Source: Rhizobium sp. Root482
GTDB taxonomy: Bacteria; Pseudomonadota; Alphaproteobacteria; Rhizobiales; Rhizobiaceae
Assembly: GCF_001426565.1 (NCBI RefSeq)
Contig: NZ_LMFA01000006.1
Span: 24,580 to 88,579 of the forward strand
DNA length: 64,000 nt
Direction of reading: 5' to 3'
A program made the translations under genes and the position numbers. The notes under the pieces were generated by a model. The model made no database searches. It was given only the letters and a program-made list of their open reading frames with translations, and had not been told where the DNA came from. Shown here in pieces: positions 53,584 through 62,724 of this stretch (positions are counted from its first letter, which is position 1; every line of letters starts with the position of its first letter).

Positions 53584-53955
53584 CTAGATCGAGACGACCA
53601 TATCTCGCATCGCGCCTATCACGACCGACGGGACGTAGGGTTTACTAAAGAATCGACCCTCGACAGGAAGGGTATCGTCCCTCATATGACGATGACCCGA
53701 GGTGACGATTATCTTGATGGGAGGCCATCTGTCCCGGACCGCGGCTGCGAGCTTCAGTCCGTCCATGCTGCCAGGCATGTCAATATCCGTGAACATCAAC
53801 CGGATGTCGGAACGGGCGTTGAGAATGGCGATTGCGTCATCGGCGTTAGACGCCTCAAATACCTTGAAGCCCTCGTCTTCCAAGATCTGCGCGATATCAA
53901 GACGAAGAAGAACTTCGTCCTCCACGACGAGAACCGCTATGCCGTTGTAGCCCAT
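53584..53955 (-). CDS. Single-domain response regulator
   Basis: 123-residue receiver domain with no output domain: VVEDEVLLRLDIAQIL (acidic pocket), phospho-acceptor aspartate in MFTDIDMPGSMDG, switch Thr in IVTSGHR and lysine in FFSKPYVPSVV. ATG 53955 has GGAG nine bases upstream; an ATG at 53970 is also possible. Downstream of an HWE kinase gene, it is its likely phosphate acceptor. Confidence 0.87.
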   Translation of the reverse strand: MGYNGIAVLVVEDEVLLRLDIAQILEDEGFKVFEASNADDAIAILNARSDIRLMFTDIDMPGSMDGLKLAAAVRDRWPPIKIIVTSGHRHMRDDTLPVEGRFFSKPYVPSVVIGAMRDMVVSI

Positions 53956-54123
53956 CCGCAGAAGCTCCATCGTGGTTCATTTGCAAGGCCGCCTATATTA
54001 TAAGACGAGGACTCAGCTAACGCGCTTGGCGCAACAATGATCCATCGCCTATTTATGCTATGTTTTGGTGGCTTTGATCGGATAGGGTCACGCGCACCCA
54101 GGAATTTTGCGCTACGGTAACGC

Positions 54124-55167
54124 TCATCCTTGTTGAAGCCGCATAAGCGGAGTGGCGACGTGGCATTGGAGGCCGTCGGGATTGAAGCTTATCTCGGGTT
54201 TAGACCCGAACAGGGATCCAAGCGCGGAGCGAACATATTTGGTGCCGTAGCCCTGGCGCGTCGGTTCCACTACCGTAGGACCATCGGCTTCTACCCAGTG
54301 CAACGAGAACACGGTTGGAGCTTCTTCTGAGAGGGACCAGGCGACTTCGACACTGCCCTCCTTTTGCGACAGCGCACCATACTTGATGGCATTCGTCGTC
54401 AACTCGTGAAGACAAAGAGCGATCGTGGTAGCGGAGGCTCGACTGATTACGACGTCAGGGCCGTGCACCCTGATGCGGCTTGGCCCATCGCCGTTGTAAG
54501 GGGCTATCGTCAGATTGACGACAGATGATAGCGAGACCGCTTCTCCGCCCGCCTCGAAAACGGCCGTATGGACATTCGAAAGAGCGTGAAGCCGGCCTGT
54601 GAAGTCTGTGGCGAGCTCTTCGACCGTTGACGTTCCACGCCGTGTCATCTGGAAAATCGAGGCCACACTGGCAAGGATATTCTTTATGCGGTGATTGAGT
54701 TCCAGTCGCAGTTCGACCTCACGGTCGATGGCGTCGCGCACCTGTTTCTGACGCAAGCGCACTAGCAGGTTAGTCTGGATGCTATTGATCAGTTCCAGTT
54801 GTGCTATCGGACGCGTGTGGAACAGGAGCCGGGCACCCGGCCAGGACCGCTCGAGTCGAGCGCGAATTCGCGCAACAGGCGCTGCTCGTTCGAGGAGAAC
54901 GAGGATAGGGACTTCCGACCAATCCGGCTGGGCCAAGAGATGTTTTCCGATAGCAGCAACGACCGATGGACTGAGCGCCTCGTGGGTAATAACGATTACG
55001 CCCGGAGATACCGACAAGTGATGGACCAGATCGTCGTTGGCCTGACTAAAATTTTTGACAGCTACCTTTTGCTCACGCAAGGACGCCGCGATATAGTCGG
55101 CGTCCTTGCGAAACGGAGCAAGTACGAGCACCCAATCCAGCTCGCTTTCGCCCGCAACCTCGTTCAT
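54124..55167 (-). CDS. HWE-family histidine kinase
   Basis: 347-residue soluble kinase. Residues 10-130 form a receiver-like or unrecognised sensor domain; the HWE kinase core has phospho-acceptor H159 in LELNHRIKNILASV, N-box HELTTNAIKYGALS (H254, E255, N259) and the HWVE motif that names the family. No membrane segment. Overlaps the kaiC-like stop by 4 bp, so the two are co-translated; the receiver gene follows. Confidence 0.88.
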   Translation of the reverse strand: MNEVAGESELDWVLVLAPFRKDADYIAASLREQKVAVKNFSQANDDLVHHLSVSPGVIVITHEALSPSVVAAIGKHLLAQPDWSEVPILVLLERAAPVARIRARLERSWPGARLLFHTRPIAQLELINSIQTNLLVRLRQKQVRDAIDREVELRLELNHRIKNILASVASIFQMTRRGTSTVEELATDFTGRLHALSNVHTAVFEAGGEAVSLSSVVNLTIAPYNGDGPSRIRVHGPDVVISRASATTIALCLHELTTNAIKYGALSQKEGSVEVAWSLSEEAPTVFSLHWVEADGPTVVEPTRQGYGTKYVRSALGSLFGSKPEISFNPDGLQCHVATPLMRLQQG

Positions 55168-56606
55168 TTCGGATCGGGAAGCGGATTGTAGGAAACCACA
55201 CTGACGCTACCACTCTCGATCAGCAATTCCTGAATATTGAGGTCGTGTGGCCCGTGACGCTTTTTGACGACGGTAATACTGCGACGTAGACGCCCTTCAT
55301 GTTCCATGATCCGCAGCAGGAGCACGGTGTCACCAAGGAAACTGACATCGACATCGATACCCACGTTTTGACCAATGAGACCGTGCTGGGCGACGATCAG
55401 CATGGTCAGCACGCCGGACCGGGCCAGGAATTTGAGCAGGGACTGAATATCGCGAACTGCCTTTTCGCGGTGGGGTAGCGAGTTCAGGTAACCGGTTAGG
55501 CTGTCGATAACGACCACGCGCACCTTGTTCTGCGTCACCGCGTCCTGAACGATCTGGCCGAACTCGCCCGGCGAGATTTCATTCGGGTTGAAGTCACGCA
55601 GGATAAGCTTGCCGTCCTTGTGAAATTGCCGCAGCTGCATTCCCAAACCTTCCGACCGCCGGAAGAATGTCTCCAGCCGTTCCTCAAAGAGGAAGAGCGC
55701 GACACTCTCGCCGCGTTCCAGTGCTGCGGTGGCATAAAGCGATGACATGGTCGATTTACCCGTACCCGACTGGCCTATGACCAGTGTCGTGGTCCCGGCT
55801 TCCTGGCCACCGCCGAACATGTCGTCAAGCGCCGCAACGCCGGACTTGATCAGTTCCGGCTTGGTCGTTTCCAACGCCGTGCTTGGCATGATGCGAGGGA
55901 AGACGACAACGCCCTCGCCCTCGCGGATAGCCATGTCGTGATACCCGTCGGCGACGGGAACACCGCGCATCTTCGATACCTCAACGCGACGACGGACCCC
56001 GCCATATTCTTCCAGTGACTTGTCGAAGCGAATGACTCCATGGGCCAATCCTTCGACTTCCTCGCCGCTGCGATCATAGCCGGGTGTCTGGGTGTCCAGA
56101 AGCAGCGCAACAACGTTACGCTTGGCAAGAAAGGATTTAAAGCCGATCAATTCACGCCGAAATCGCGGCGAATCGCCGGTGATCAGGCGGATTTCCAAGA
56201 GTGAATCATAAACCAGGCGGCGCGGCTTGTATTCTTCGATCGCGGCTTCGATCGCCTTCCGAGTTTCGTCGAGCCGCAAGTCTGCCGTCAGGAATATGCT
56301 CTGATCATCGGCTTCGCTGACTAAACCGGAGGTCGTCAACTCCTCGACCCGGATGCCGTCCAGCGTCCATCCATGTGAAACAGCGATCGCTTCAAGCTCT
56401 GCAGCGGTCTGCGAAAGCGTCACGTAGATGCAGCTTTCGCCTGCCTCCACACCGGCGCGGAGGAACTGCAGTGCTGCCGTCGTCTTGCCGGACCCCGGTG
56501 CGCCTTGCAGCATATAGAGATTGGATGCCGGCAGGCCACCGCGCAGGATCTCGTTCAGTCCTGTGATGCCCGTGCTGACTACTGCTGGCGCTTTGCGTCT
56601 TGGCAT
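55164..56606 (-). CDS. KaiC-like double-domain ATPase
   Basis: 480-residue RecA-superfamily ATPase. Walker A motifs are GAPGSGKT (residues 35-42) and GQSGTGKST (278-286). The catalytic Glu-Glu pair of KaiC is present in the second domain (FLFEER, 308-309) but in the first domain the corresponding site reads SQ (TLSQTAAE). In the phosphosite region, DVSFLGDTV keeps the serine but has Phe where cyanobacterial KaiC has Thr432. No kaiB or kaiA nearby. Likely a signalling ATPase feeding the HWE kinase, not a full clock. Confidence 0.85.
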   Translation of the reverse strand: MPRRKAPAVVSTGITGLNEILRGGLPASNLYMLQGAPGSGKTTAALQFLRAGVEAGESCIYVTLSQTAAELEAIAVSHGWTLDGIRVEELTTSGLVSEADDQSIFLTADLRLDETRKAIEAAIEEYKPRRLVYDSLLEIRLITGDSPRFRRELIGFKSFLAKRNVVALLLDTQTPGYDRSGEEVEGLAHGVIRFDKSLEEYGGVRRRVEVSKMRGVPVADGYHDMAIREGEGVVVFPRIMPSTALETTKPELIKSGVAALDDMFGGGQEAGTTTLVIGQSGTGKSTMSSLYATAALERGESVALFLFEERLETFFRRSEGLGMQLRQFHKDGKLILRDFNPNEISPGEFGQIVQDAVTQNKVRVVVIDSLTGYLNSLPHREKAVRDIQSLLKFLARSGVLTMLIVAQHGLIGQNVGIDVDVSFLGDTVLLLRIMEHEGRLRRSITVVKKRHGPHDLNIQELLIESGSVSVVSYNPLPDPK

Positions 56607-56763
56607 ATCTCATCTTTCATAAAAATCGTTGGCGTTCGATCAGCAGAAATACGCGCATCATCACCGAAAGATGCCCCCGCCGTTATATTGGGGTTTATCA
56701 AAACATCAATGACCCCGTCGGATGGCGCCGCGTGAACATCATTGCTTTACCTGTCAATCGGCG

Positions 56764-56800
56764 CGGAACATTGACCCCTTATCGGCGTCCAATTTTGGCT
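56764..56800. repeat. IS21-like terminal sequence remnant
   Basis: Contains ATTGACCCCTTATCGG then CGTCCAATTTTGG, resembling the ends of rhizobial IS21 elements as I remember them. Just upstream of the ISL3 fragment. Confidence 0.3.
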
Positions 56801-56864
56801 CTGACTCAGTTTTGATGCAGTTGTAACGATGCTGCTTTGCTGGTTTCCACAAGGAATCAGATTG

Positions 56865-57914
56865 ATGAGCACCAACTTTCGCCCCTCTGATTTGGTACCG
56901 GCTGGTTTCATCGCCGAACGCATCACCCACATTGACGATGAGACCTGCATCTTGCTTTCCCGAGCCGGCGCTACCGCGTCATGTCCGGCATGCGGACGAA
57001 TGTCGCGAACGGTTCGAAGTCGCTATTGCCGCCAGGTCGCGGACCTCCCCCTGTCGGGGAGGCGAGTCAGGCTTCTCGTGCGCACGCGGAGGTTCACCTG
57101 TGACGCGGTGCTCTGCGGCAGGCAGATATTCGCCGAGCGGTTCGGCGATGTGTTACCTCCCTACGCCAGACGAACCGGGCGTCTCGAGCATCTTGTCCAC
57201 CATCTGGCCCTCGCGCTTGGAGGACGCCCGGCGGCGCGTTTTGCACAGCGGCTCATGCTTCCCGTCAGCAACGACACCTTGCTCCGCGTCATCCGCAGGC
57301 GAGGATTGCCGCCGTCGATCCCGCCCTCGGTGATTGGCATCGACGCCAAGCACCTGGTAGCTTGTTGGCCCAATCCGCCGAAAGACATCGCGGCCGCGGC
57401 TGGAATAACACTGCGTCAGCTTCAGTGGTTTACCACGGAACGGGCCAGCCTCGACGGATCCGCCCGATACGACCTGACACGCCTGCTGGGTATCGAATAC
57501 GACGAGCGCATGGGCGGTTACACGCCTAAAGGCCCTTATGTTCTGATCGCCAGGAAAGCCCAGGCGATCGAAGCGATCTATCAGGAGATTTCCGGGGGCG
57601 GTGATGCCTGTCCCTGCGAACTCGTTCCGGCGCAGGGACAGGCCGACCCGAGCTGGAGATACGTGCTCATCAATGCGCATAGTACACCGCCGACCATTGT
57701 CATGGCGCCTCGCGGCGAGGCGATCACGGAACGCCTTTCAGACCTGCTAATGAACTACGAGGGCATCCAGCAGGTTTCTCCGGCTCTTTACCGGGATGTG
57801 GTCACCACATGCGCCCGAGCCTGCCAGACACCTAAGGCCAATAGCCGGGAGATGACGGAATTCGCGAAACGCTACGAAAGCCATTGGACCGATTGCGCTT
57901 GGCTTCCAGATTAA
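56865..57914 (+). CDS. Chimeric protein: ISL3 transposase N-terminus fused to an unrecognised domain
   Basis: 349-residue frame from ATG 56865 (AAGGAATCAG before it). Residues 1-160 are the start of an ISL3 transposase: zinc finger with CPAC and later cysteines, LPLSGRRVRLLVRTRRFTCD, and SVIGID where the family normally continues DWAWKR. From there on (about 57345) the sequence switches to another protein (YDLTRLLGIEYDERMGGYTP, GPYVLIARKAQAIEAIYQEI) that I do not recognise. The transposase catalytic core is lost. Probably formed by a deletion; whether it is expressed is unknown. Confidence 0.65.
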   Translation: MSTNFRPSDLVPAGFIAERITHIDDETCILLSRAGATASCPACGRMSRTVRSRYCRQVADLPLSGRRVRLLVRTRRFTCDAVLCGRQIFAERFGDVLPPYARRTGRLEHLVHHLALALGGRPAARFAQRLMLPVSNDTLLRVIRRRGLPPSIPPSVIGIDAKHLVACWPNPPKDIAAAAGITLRQLQWFTTERASLDGSARYDLTRLLGIEYDERMGGYTPKGPYVLIARKAQAIEAIYQEISGGGDACPCELVPAQGQADPSWRYVLINAHSTPPTIVMAPRGEAITERLSDLLMNYEGIQQVSPALYRDVVTTCARACQTPKANSREMTEFAKRYESHWTDCAWLPD

Positions 57915-57939
57915 GCTTTCTGGTACTGCGTGAACCCTG

Positions 57940-59925
57940 ATGTCTGATCGTGTTCGAACATACCGGCCTGGATTCTTTGCACGCCTACTTCCCCAGGGAA
58001 AGTGGAAGGTGACACTTCGACCCTTATTGCCGGCAACCATACAAATTAATCAGAATGGAGCCAACAACCTTGCGTGCCTGGATGTTGCCGCGATTTCCGT
58101 CAGCAAGGCGTTGCTCTGGCATTCCGTCGAAGTCCGGTCTCGCAGTCAGATCCACAGCCTGCCCTGTCTTGGAGAAGACGCCGCAACCCGACTGGCGGCC
58201 GATCTCCATAGCTTCGTCAACAGCCACCTCTTCGACCTGATCGGCTCCGATCCTGCGCGTCTAAACGATGTGGATGCGAAGCTGATGGGTATCGTGGAGG
58301 GCCAACGCCAATATCTCGCCCATGCCGATCTCGCGCGGGCTATTGCCGGTGTGGATGGTGAAGCCGCCGCAGCGCTCTCGCACCCTCTGTTCGATCCGGA
58401 ATTGATGCCGGCCAACCTTAAAGCGACGCTTCCCAGATCACTCGCCTTCATCACCGATCCCGATGTCCGCCACAAATATAACGATGCGTTCGTTTCCAGC
58501 GAACTTTCGAGATACCGATCGTTCTTCGACGACCTGGACCGCCGGTCGTTGTCCGACCAGCAGCGCGAGGCTTGCATTCGACTGGAGGACAACAATCTTC
58601 TCGTTGCATCGGCCGGCTCGGGCAAGTCCGCCACCATGGTCGGCAAGGTCGCCTATGTCCTCGACAAACAGCTCTACCGCCCTGAAGAGATTCTGGTGCT
58701 CGCCTTCAACAAGAGCGCGGCCGATGAGCTGATGGAACGGATAGCCCAACAGCTTTCGGTCGACACCAAAAATCTCGAACGCAAGGTGACCACGTTTCAT
58801 GCGCTCGGTCGCGGTATTATCGAAGAGGTCGAAGGCCGCCCGCCCCAGTTGGCAGATTGGGTGGAACACCCTGCCGGCGAAGCCAGGCTGATCGAACAGA
58901 TCATCGACGAGCTGCTGCGATCGGACGCCCGTGCCGAACACAAGATGGCCGGCTATCGCAAGGCGGAAATGGGACGTGTTCCAGACGACGTCTGCGCAAG
59001 CGCGCGATGGATCGCTGCTCACAGCCTTACAGGCAGAAATCGCGAAGCGAGGCATTGCGCTCGAACAAAAAAGTTACGCGGCCATCGTCAAGGCTCTCGA
59101 ACCGGTGGTCATCAAGCACTATCACAAGCTGATTGCGGTCTGCATCAAGCACATCCGCGCCAGCCATCTGGCCCTCGACATGCTCCTCGAGCGCGCCAAA
59201 TCCCTCCACGACCGAACACGCGCCCGGGAATTTGCCGAGGCGATCTGGAAGATTACACAAACCTATTCCCGGAAACTGGAAGTAGCTAACCGCATCGACT
59301 TCGACTCGATGATCGCCAACGCCACACGGCTCGTGGAGACCGGGCAATACAGCGGCTCGATTCGTTTCTGGGCGGGATTTCGGGGCAATGGCGGAGCGAT
59401 GGACGCGAAAAGCTCAAGGTGATGGTGCTGTGGCGCTATAATCAGCTCGATCCGTTCAGGGATACACTGCCAAAATTCGAGCATATCGAGGTTTCGGGTC
59501 TGTCGTTCCATCGCGCCAAGGGTCTTGAGGCCGACTACACGATCCTGCTCGATGTCAGCGAAGGCGACTACGGGGTGCCGAGCCGGATCGAGGACGACGA
59601 ACTGCTCAATCTTGTCATGCCGCGACCGGAAACCTTCGAGTTCGCCGAGGAGCGTCGCCTGTTCTATGTCGCACTGACCAGCGCAACCCGGGGCGTGTTC
59701 CTGCTGACAAACAGCCGGGAGCCTTCGCGATATATCCGTGAGCTCTCGGAGATAGCCGGCGATAGTCTACGATTTGAAACCATCGATGGCGATCCCCTGC
59801 ATCAATGTCCCAAATGCCGTATAGGCCAGTTGATCGAGAGGAAAGGCCGCGATAACAGCAAATTTCTGGGGTGCAATCAGTTTCCTGAATGTGATCACAC
59901 GGAAAAGCAGCACGGAACCGTTTGA
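57940..59925 (+). pseudogene. UvrD/HelIV-type DNA helicase with zinc ribbon, broken
   Basis: N-terminal part (57940-58980) has Walker A LLVASAGSGKSATM and VLAFNKSAADELMERI of UvrD-family helicases. A frameshift near 58975 moves the sequence to another frame (ARDGSLLTALQAEIAKRGIA to IDFDSMIANATRLVETG), then helicase motifs II to IV are missing (deletion near 59365), and the C-terminal part (59419-59925) has FHRAKGLEADYTILL, RLFYVALTSATRG and a topoisomerase-like zinc ribbon CPKC...CNQFPEC. Full-length relatives act in DNA repair or phage defence. Non-functional as written. Confidence 0.75.
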
Positions 59926-60035
59926 GGCGACACGACCCTGGATCACATCCGCGAGTTATCTTTTGCGCAATCTGGGTGCGGGAATGGCCAGAGAATCGCT
60001 AGAGGCTATGATAACAACAAGGCTACACGCAGCAA

Positions 60036-60521
60036 TCAGAATGGAATTACACCAGCACGGAAAGAGCCAAGTACGTCGTCCCGCTCGACAAATTCTCGGC
60101 CATATTCGACCTCCCAATCAGGAAAGACGTCGCTGAAAAGCTTATCTGACAGAGTACCTATGATTGGCTTATGCCCAGCGAACTGATGAGCCGTGAGATC
60201 ATAGTGGAGCTGCCCAACCGTCACCCAGAAATGGTGCTCGTAAACATCAAGCTTTGTCCCTTTGACAATCTTGACGCTATCGAGGCGATACTTTTCTTCC
60301 AGCAGATAGGTTCGGATTAACGAAACGCTTTCGCAGCAATTTCGGGGATACGAATGACTAAAAGGAAACCGGAAGAATTCTTCGTAAGCGTTCGCCTCAA
60401 GGAACTTAAGAAGTTTTTGGGCAGATCGATCAATGTCAGCCCTGTTAGTGTCGCTGAACGTTATGATTTCGGTCAAATCAGAACCCTTGCGGTATGCCAT
60501 CAATATATCCGTCAAAGACAT
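60036..60521 (-). CDS. Transglutaminase/papain-like hypothetical protein coupled to HipA
   Basis: 161-residue soluble protein of unknown function. An order of Cys (C62/C63 in NCCESVSLIR), His (H96/H97 in HHFWVTV) and Asp (D108 in HYDLTAHQF) resembles the triad of transglutaminase-like cysteine peptidases. Its start lies 44 bp inside the hipA 3' end, which implies translational coupling; a second possible start is ATG 60500. Third gene of a hipB-hipA-x operon. Confidence 0.7.
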   Translation of the reverse strand: MSLTDILMAYRKGSDLTEIITFSDTNRADIDRSAQKLLKFLEANAYEEFFRFPFSHSYPRNCCESVSLIRTYLLEEKYRLDSVKIVKGTKLDVYEHHFWVTVGQLHYDLTAHQFAGHKPIIGTLSDKLFSDVFPDWEVEYGREFVERDDVLGSFRAGVIPF

Positions 60522-61773
60522 ATTCGTTCAGGAATTGCCGCCGCCACAGAAAAGTGCGGTCCACGGCGCTCAGCTCAGCTTCGTTGCAAATATCGCTCCA
60601 AGCGGAGCGAACATCACTGACCTGTATATTGATGAGGCTTCTTGCTTCAGCATCGGTGAGGAGAAAGGACGAGGCTGACAGTCGGCAATTCTCCAGCAAG
60701 CTGCGACGGTCGTCCCCGCGAATGAGCATGGCTTGGCTCGCCTGCCGTCCGGTTCGCCCCTGAGGGCAAATGTCGTAAGCAGGTGTCAGCGCCAGATACA
60801 CGCCATCCCAGAAGGCAGCATGGTTGCGCGCGTGATCGTCTGTGTTGCCAACCAGGACGTTGAATACCATCCGGGCGAACAACTCTCGCAAGGTCGCTTG
60901 CGGATCAGAGAAACGTGCGCGAACGATCTCAGCCAGGTCAACATAGCTTGCATAACGCGCCTGCATCTCACCCAGTCCGAACATGGTGAGCGCCGAAACC
61001 ATGGCGCGACGGGCCCATCCATGCTCGCCGCGCTCGCGATCGAAGCGGCGAACCAGGAGCACATCTTTGCCGCTTGCCTTGGTTAGCCGCACCGGAGCAA
61101 CGTTCAGACCCACTGATACCGCAAGCCGCATTGCGATATACTCAGCCTTCACGACCGCATAGGTATCATTTGAAGCCGAGAATTTGGCGATCAATTTGTC
61201 AGCGCCATCTTCGATCAGCGCCTTCGGGCGAGCACCACCGATCGAGCTTCCGTGAAACAGCGCTTTCTCCAAGACCGGTGGAATTGGCTCTCCCCGCTCC
61301 ACACGACCGGCCGCCTCGAGCAACTCCTCAAGCGTAGCATTTTCCTGCTCGCGTGGTTGGTATCGGTCGGCTGATGTCTGGAAGTCGAGTGCACCTATTC
61401 TATCCGAGCCAGAATGGAGCATGAAGGTCAGTTCATCGAACTCGACGGCGTTTGCAGCATCTCCACGCAAACCGGTCAAACGGTTGATGATGACGCGACG
61501 CCCCCATGCGTCTGGCGCTCCGTCGCGCAGGCAGCCCGCCATATCAAGTGGGGCATTCGGGGGGATGTTTCCACGCTCTAGCGGAAGTTCCGGGAGAAAG
61601 ATCGGCACAGCGTCACGGCGATCCAGATAGGAGCGCCCGTAGTTGAAGACGTAGACCTGCCCTTCCAGCGCAATGCGGCCCGCAATCACGGGCTTCAAAT
61701 CTCCGGGTAGCCAAATCCAGACATAAGCCTCTGTCGCAGGCGCCGGCCGCGCAGGTACACGATCAGAAGTCAT
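60478..61773 (-). CDS. hipA: HipA-family serine/threonine kinase toxin
   Basis: 431-residue full-length HipA-like kinase. HipA N1 region at residues 15-110; the conserved phospho-serine/ATP loop region is FHGSSIGGARPKALI (about 173-187); catalytic aspartate D312 in NVLVGNTDDHARNH and metal aspartate D334 in PAYDICP. HipA toxins phosphorylate translation components and cause dormancy. Overlaps hipB by 11 bp. Confidence 0.9.
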   Translation of the reverse strand: MTSDRVPARPAPATEAYVWIWLPGDLKPVIAGRIALEGQVYVFNYGRSYLDRRDAVPIFLPELPLERGNIPPNAPLDMAGCLRDGAPDAWGRRVIINRLTGLRGDAANAVEFDELTFMLHSGSDRIGALDFQTSADRYQPREQENATLEELLEAAGRVERGEPIPPVLEKALFHGSSIGGARPKALIEDGADKLIAKFSASNDTYAVVKAEYIAMRLAVSVGLNVAPVRLTKASGKDVLLVRRFDRERGEHGWARRAMVSALTMFGLGEMQARYASYVDLAEIVRARFSDPQATLRELFARMVFNVLVGNTDDHARNHAAFWDGVYLALTPAYDICPQGRTGRQASQAMLIRGDDRRSLLENCRLSASSFLLTDAEARSLINIQVSDVRSAWSDICNEAELSAVDRTFLWRRQFLNEYVFDGYIDGIPQGF

Positions 61774-62098
61774 CCTTCACCTCCGAACGCGGTCGGCGGA
61801 TCGAATGCGGCAGTAACGCCAGCTTGTCATCGATCCGAGAAATCTGCGCAGATAGCCCTGACGGCTCGGAAACGAATAACGGTACTCCCACCAATATGGC
61901 CGCTTCGAACACCAACCCGACCTCGACCTTTGGATGACCCTTCTCTATTAGCTGAAGGGTGCTACGTGCGATGCCGATCCGCTCGGACAAATCGGCTTCC
62001 GACATCCGGCGCTGTTTGCGCGCTAAACGGATCTGGCCGCCCATAAGAGCAAGCGCTTCGCGAGTAACACGAGAATAGGTGCGAGTGTGAGAGCTCAT
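61763..62098 (-). CDS. hipB: HipB-like antitoxin (XRE HTH)
   Basis: 111-residue antitoxin. XRE helix-turn-helix GGQIRLARKQRRMSEADLSE followed by RIGIARSTLQLIEKG; the C-terminal tail would contact HipA. ATG 62098 follows CGAGGTCGAT, a good ribosome site; an upstream in-frame ATG at 62128 is less likely. Repeated ATAACnGTCAA boxes upstream are likely its operators. Confidence 0.85.
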   Translation of the reverse strand: MSSHTRTYSRVTREALALMGGQIRLARKQRRMSEADLSERIGIARSTLQLIEKGHPKVEVGLVFEAAILVGVPLFVSEPSGLSAQISRIDDKLALLPHSIRRPRSEVKDDF

Positions 62099-62148
62099 AT
62101 CGACCTCGATGTCGGCAGTACCGGTCACGTGACTGCTTCCAGCCTGTT

Positions 62149-62239
62149 ATAACGGTCAAGTATCACGACCCGGTTCTTGATGCAAGGTTTGACCGCTAGG
62201 ACACGCACAGAGGGTTCTAATGGCTGACATAACAGTCAA
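62149..62239. promoter_or_regulatory. HipB operator boxes
   Basis: ATAACGGTCAA (62149-62159), inverted TTGACCG (62189-62195) and ATAACAGTCAA (62229-62239), spaced by about 40 bases upstream of hipB. Repeated boxes of this kind bind HipB-type repressors. Confidence 0.5.
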
Positions 62240-62259
62240 TTGCTCCCGGTCACGCTGGA

Positions 62260-62690
62260 CCAGATATTAGGTCGTGAACTCAAAACCGGGCTCACCAGTG
62301 CCTTTCGGGAACCGGCTTTCCGTGCAAATGAAGCTCAAGATATTGACGTATAAATCTGCAACAAAATCTGTCGAACAAAATTTCGATTCGAGTCTACTGA
62401 AGAGATACTGATGACAATCAGCCCATCAAAAAGAAGGTTCATCCAACTCGATTGACGAGCGCAGGCAATATTCCAATAGTATGAGCAAATTCAGCATAAC
62501 ATGGAGGCGATTCTGACTGGGATGATCAAATGCGCGCTGCGGAGTTTACGCCTGAGTCGCGGAGTAATAGACCTAGCGTTTCGGCAAATTTTCCAAACGC
62601 TCTCACTTGCGCCGTTGAACCATTAGAATGCTGCACACAGAATCACCTCCGACATCGACACTTCTTCGAATTCTAAAGCCAACAGTTGCT
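62260..62690. other. AT-rich gene-free stretch
   Basis: About 430 bp between hipB and the recombinase-like gene with no recognised gene, richer in A and T than its surroundings (62330-62480). May hold promoters or an attachment site; no repeat or tRNA end was seen. Confidence 0.4.
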
Positions 62691-62724
62691 CGGCGCGCCA
62701 CGTGTTGCGGAGGACGATCAGCCG

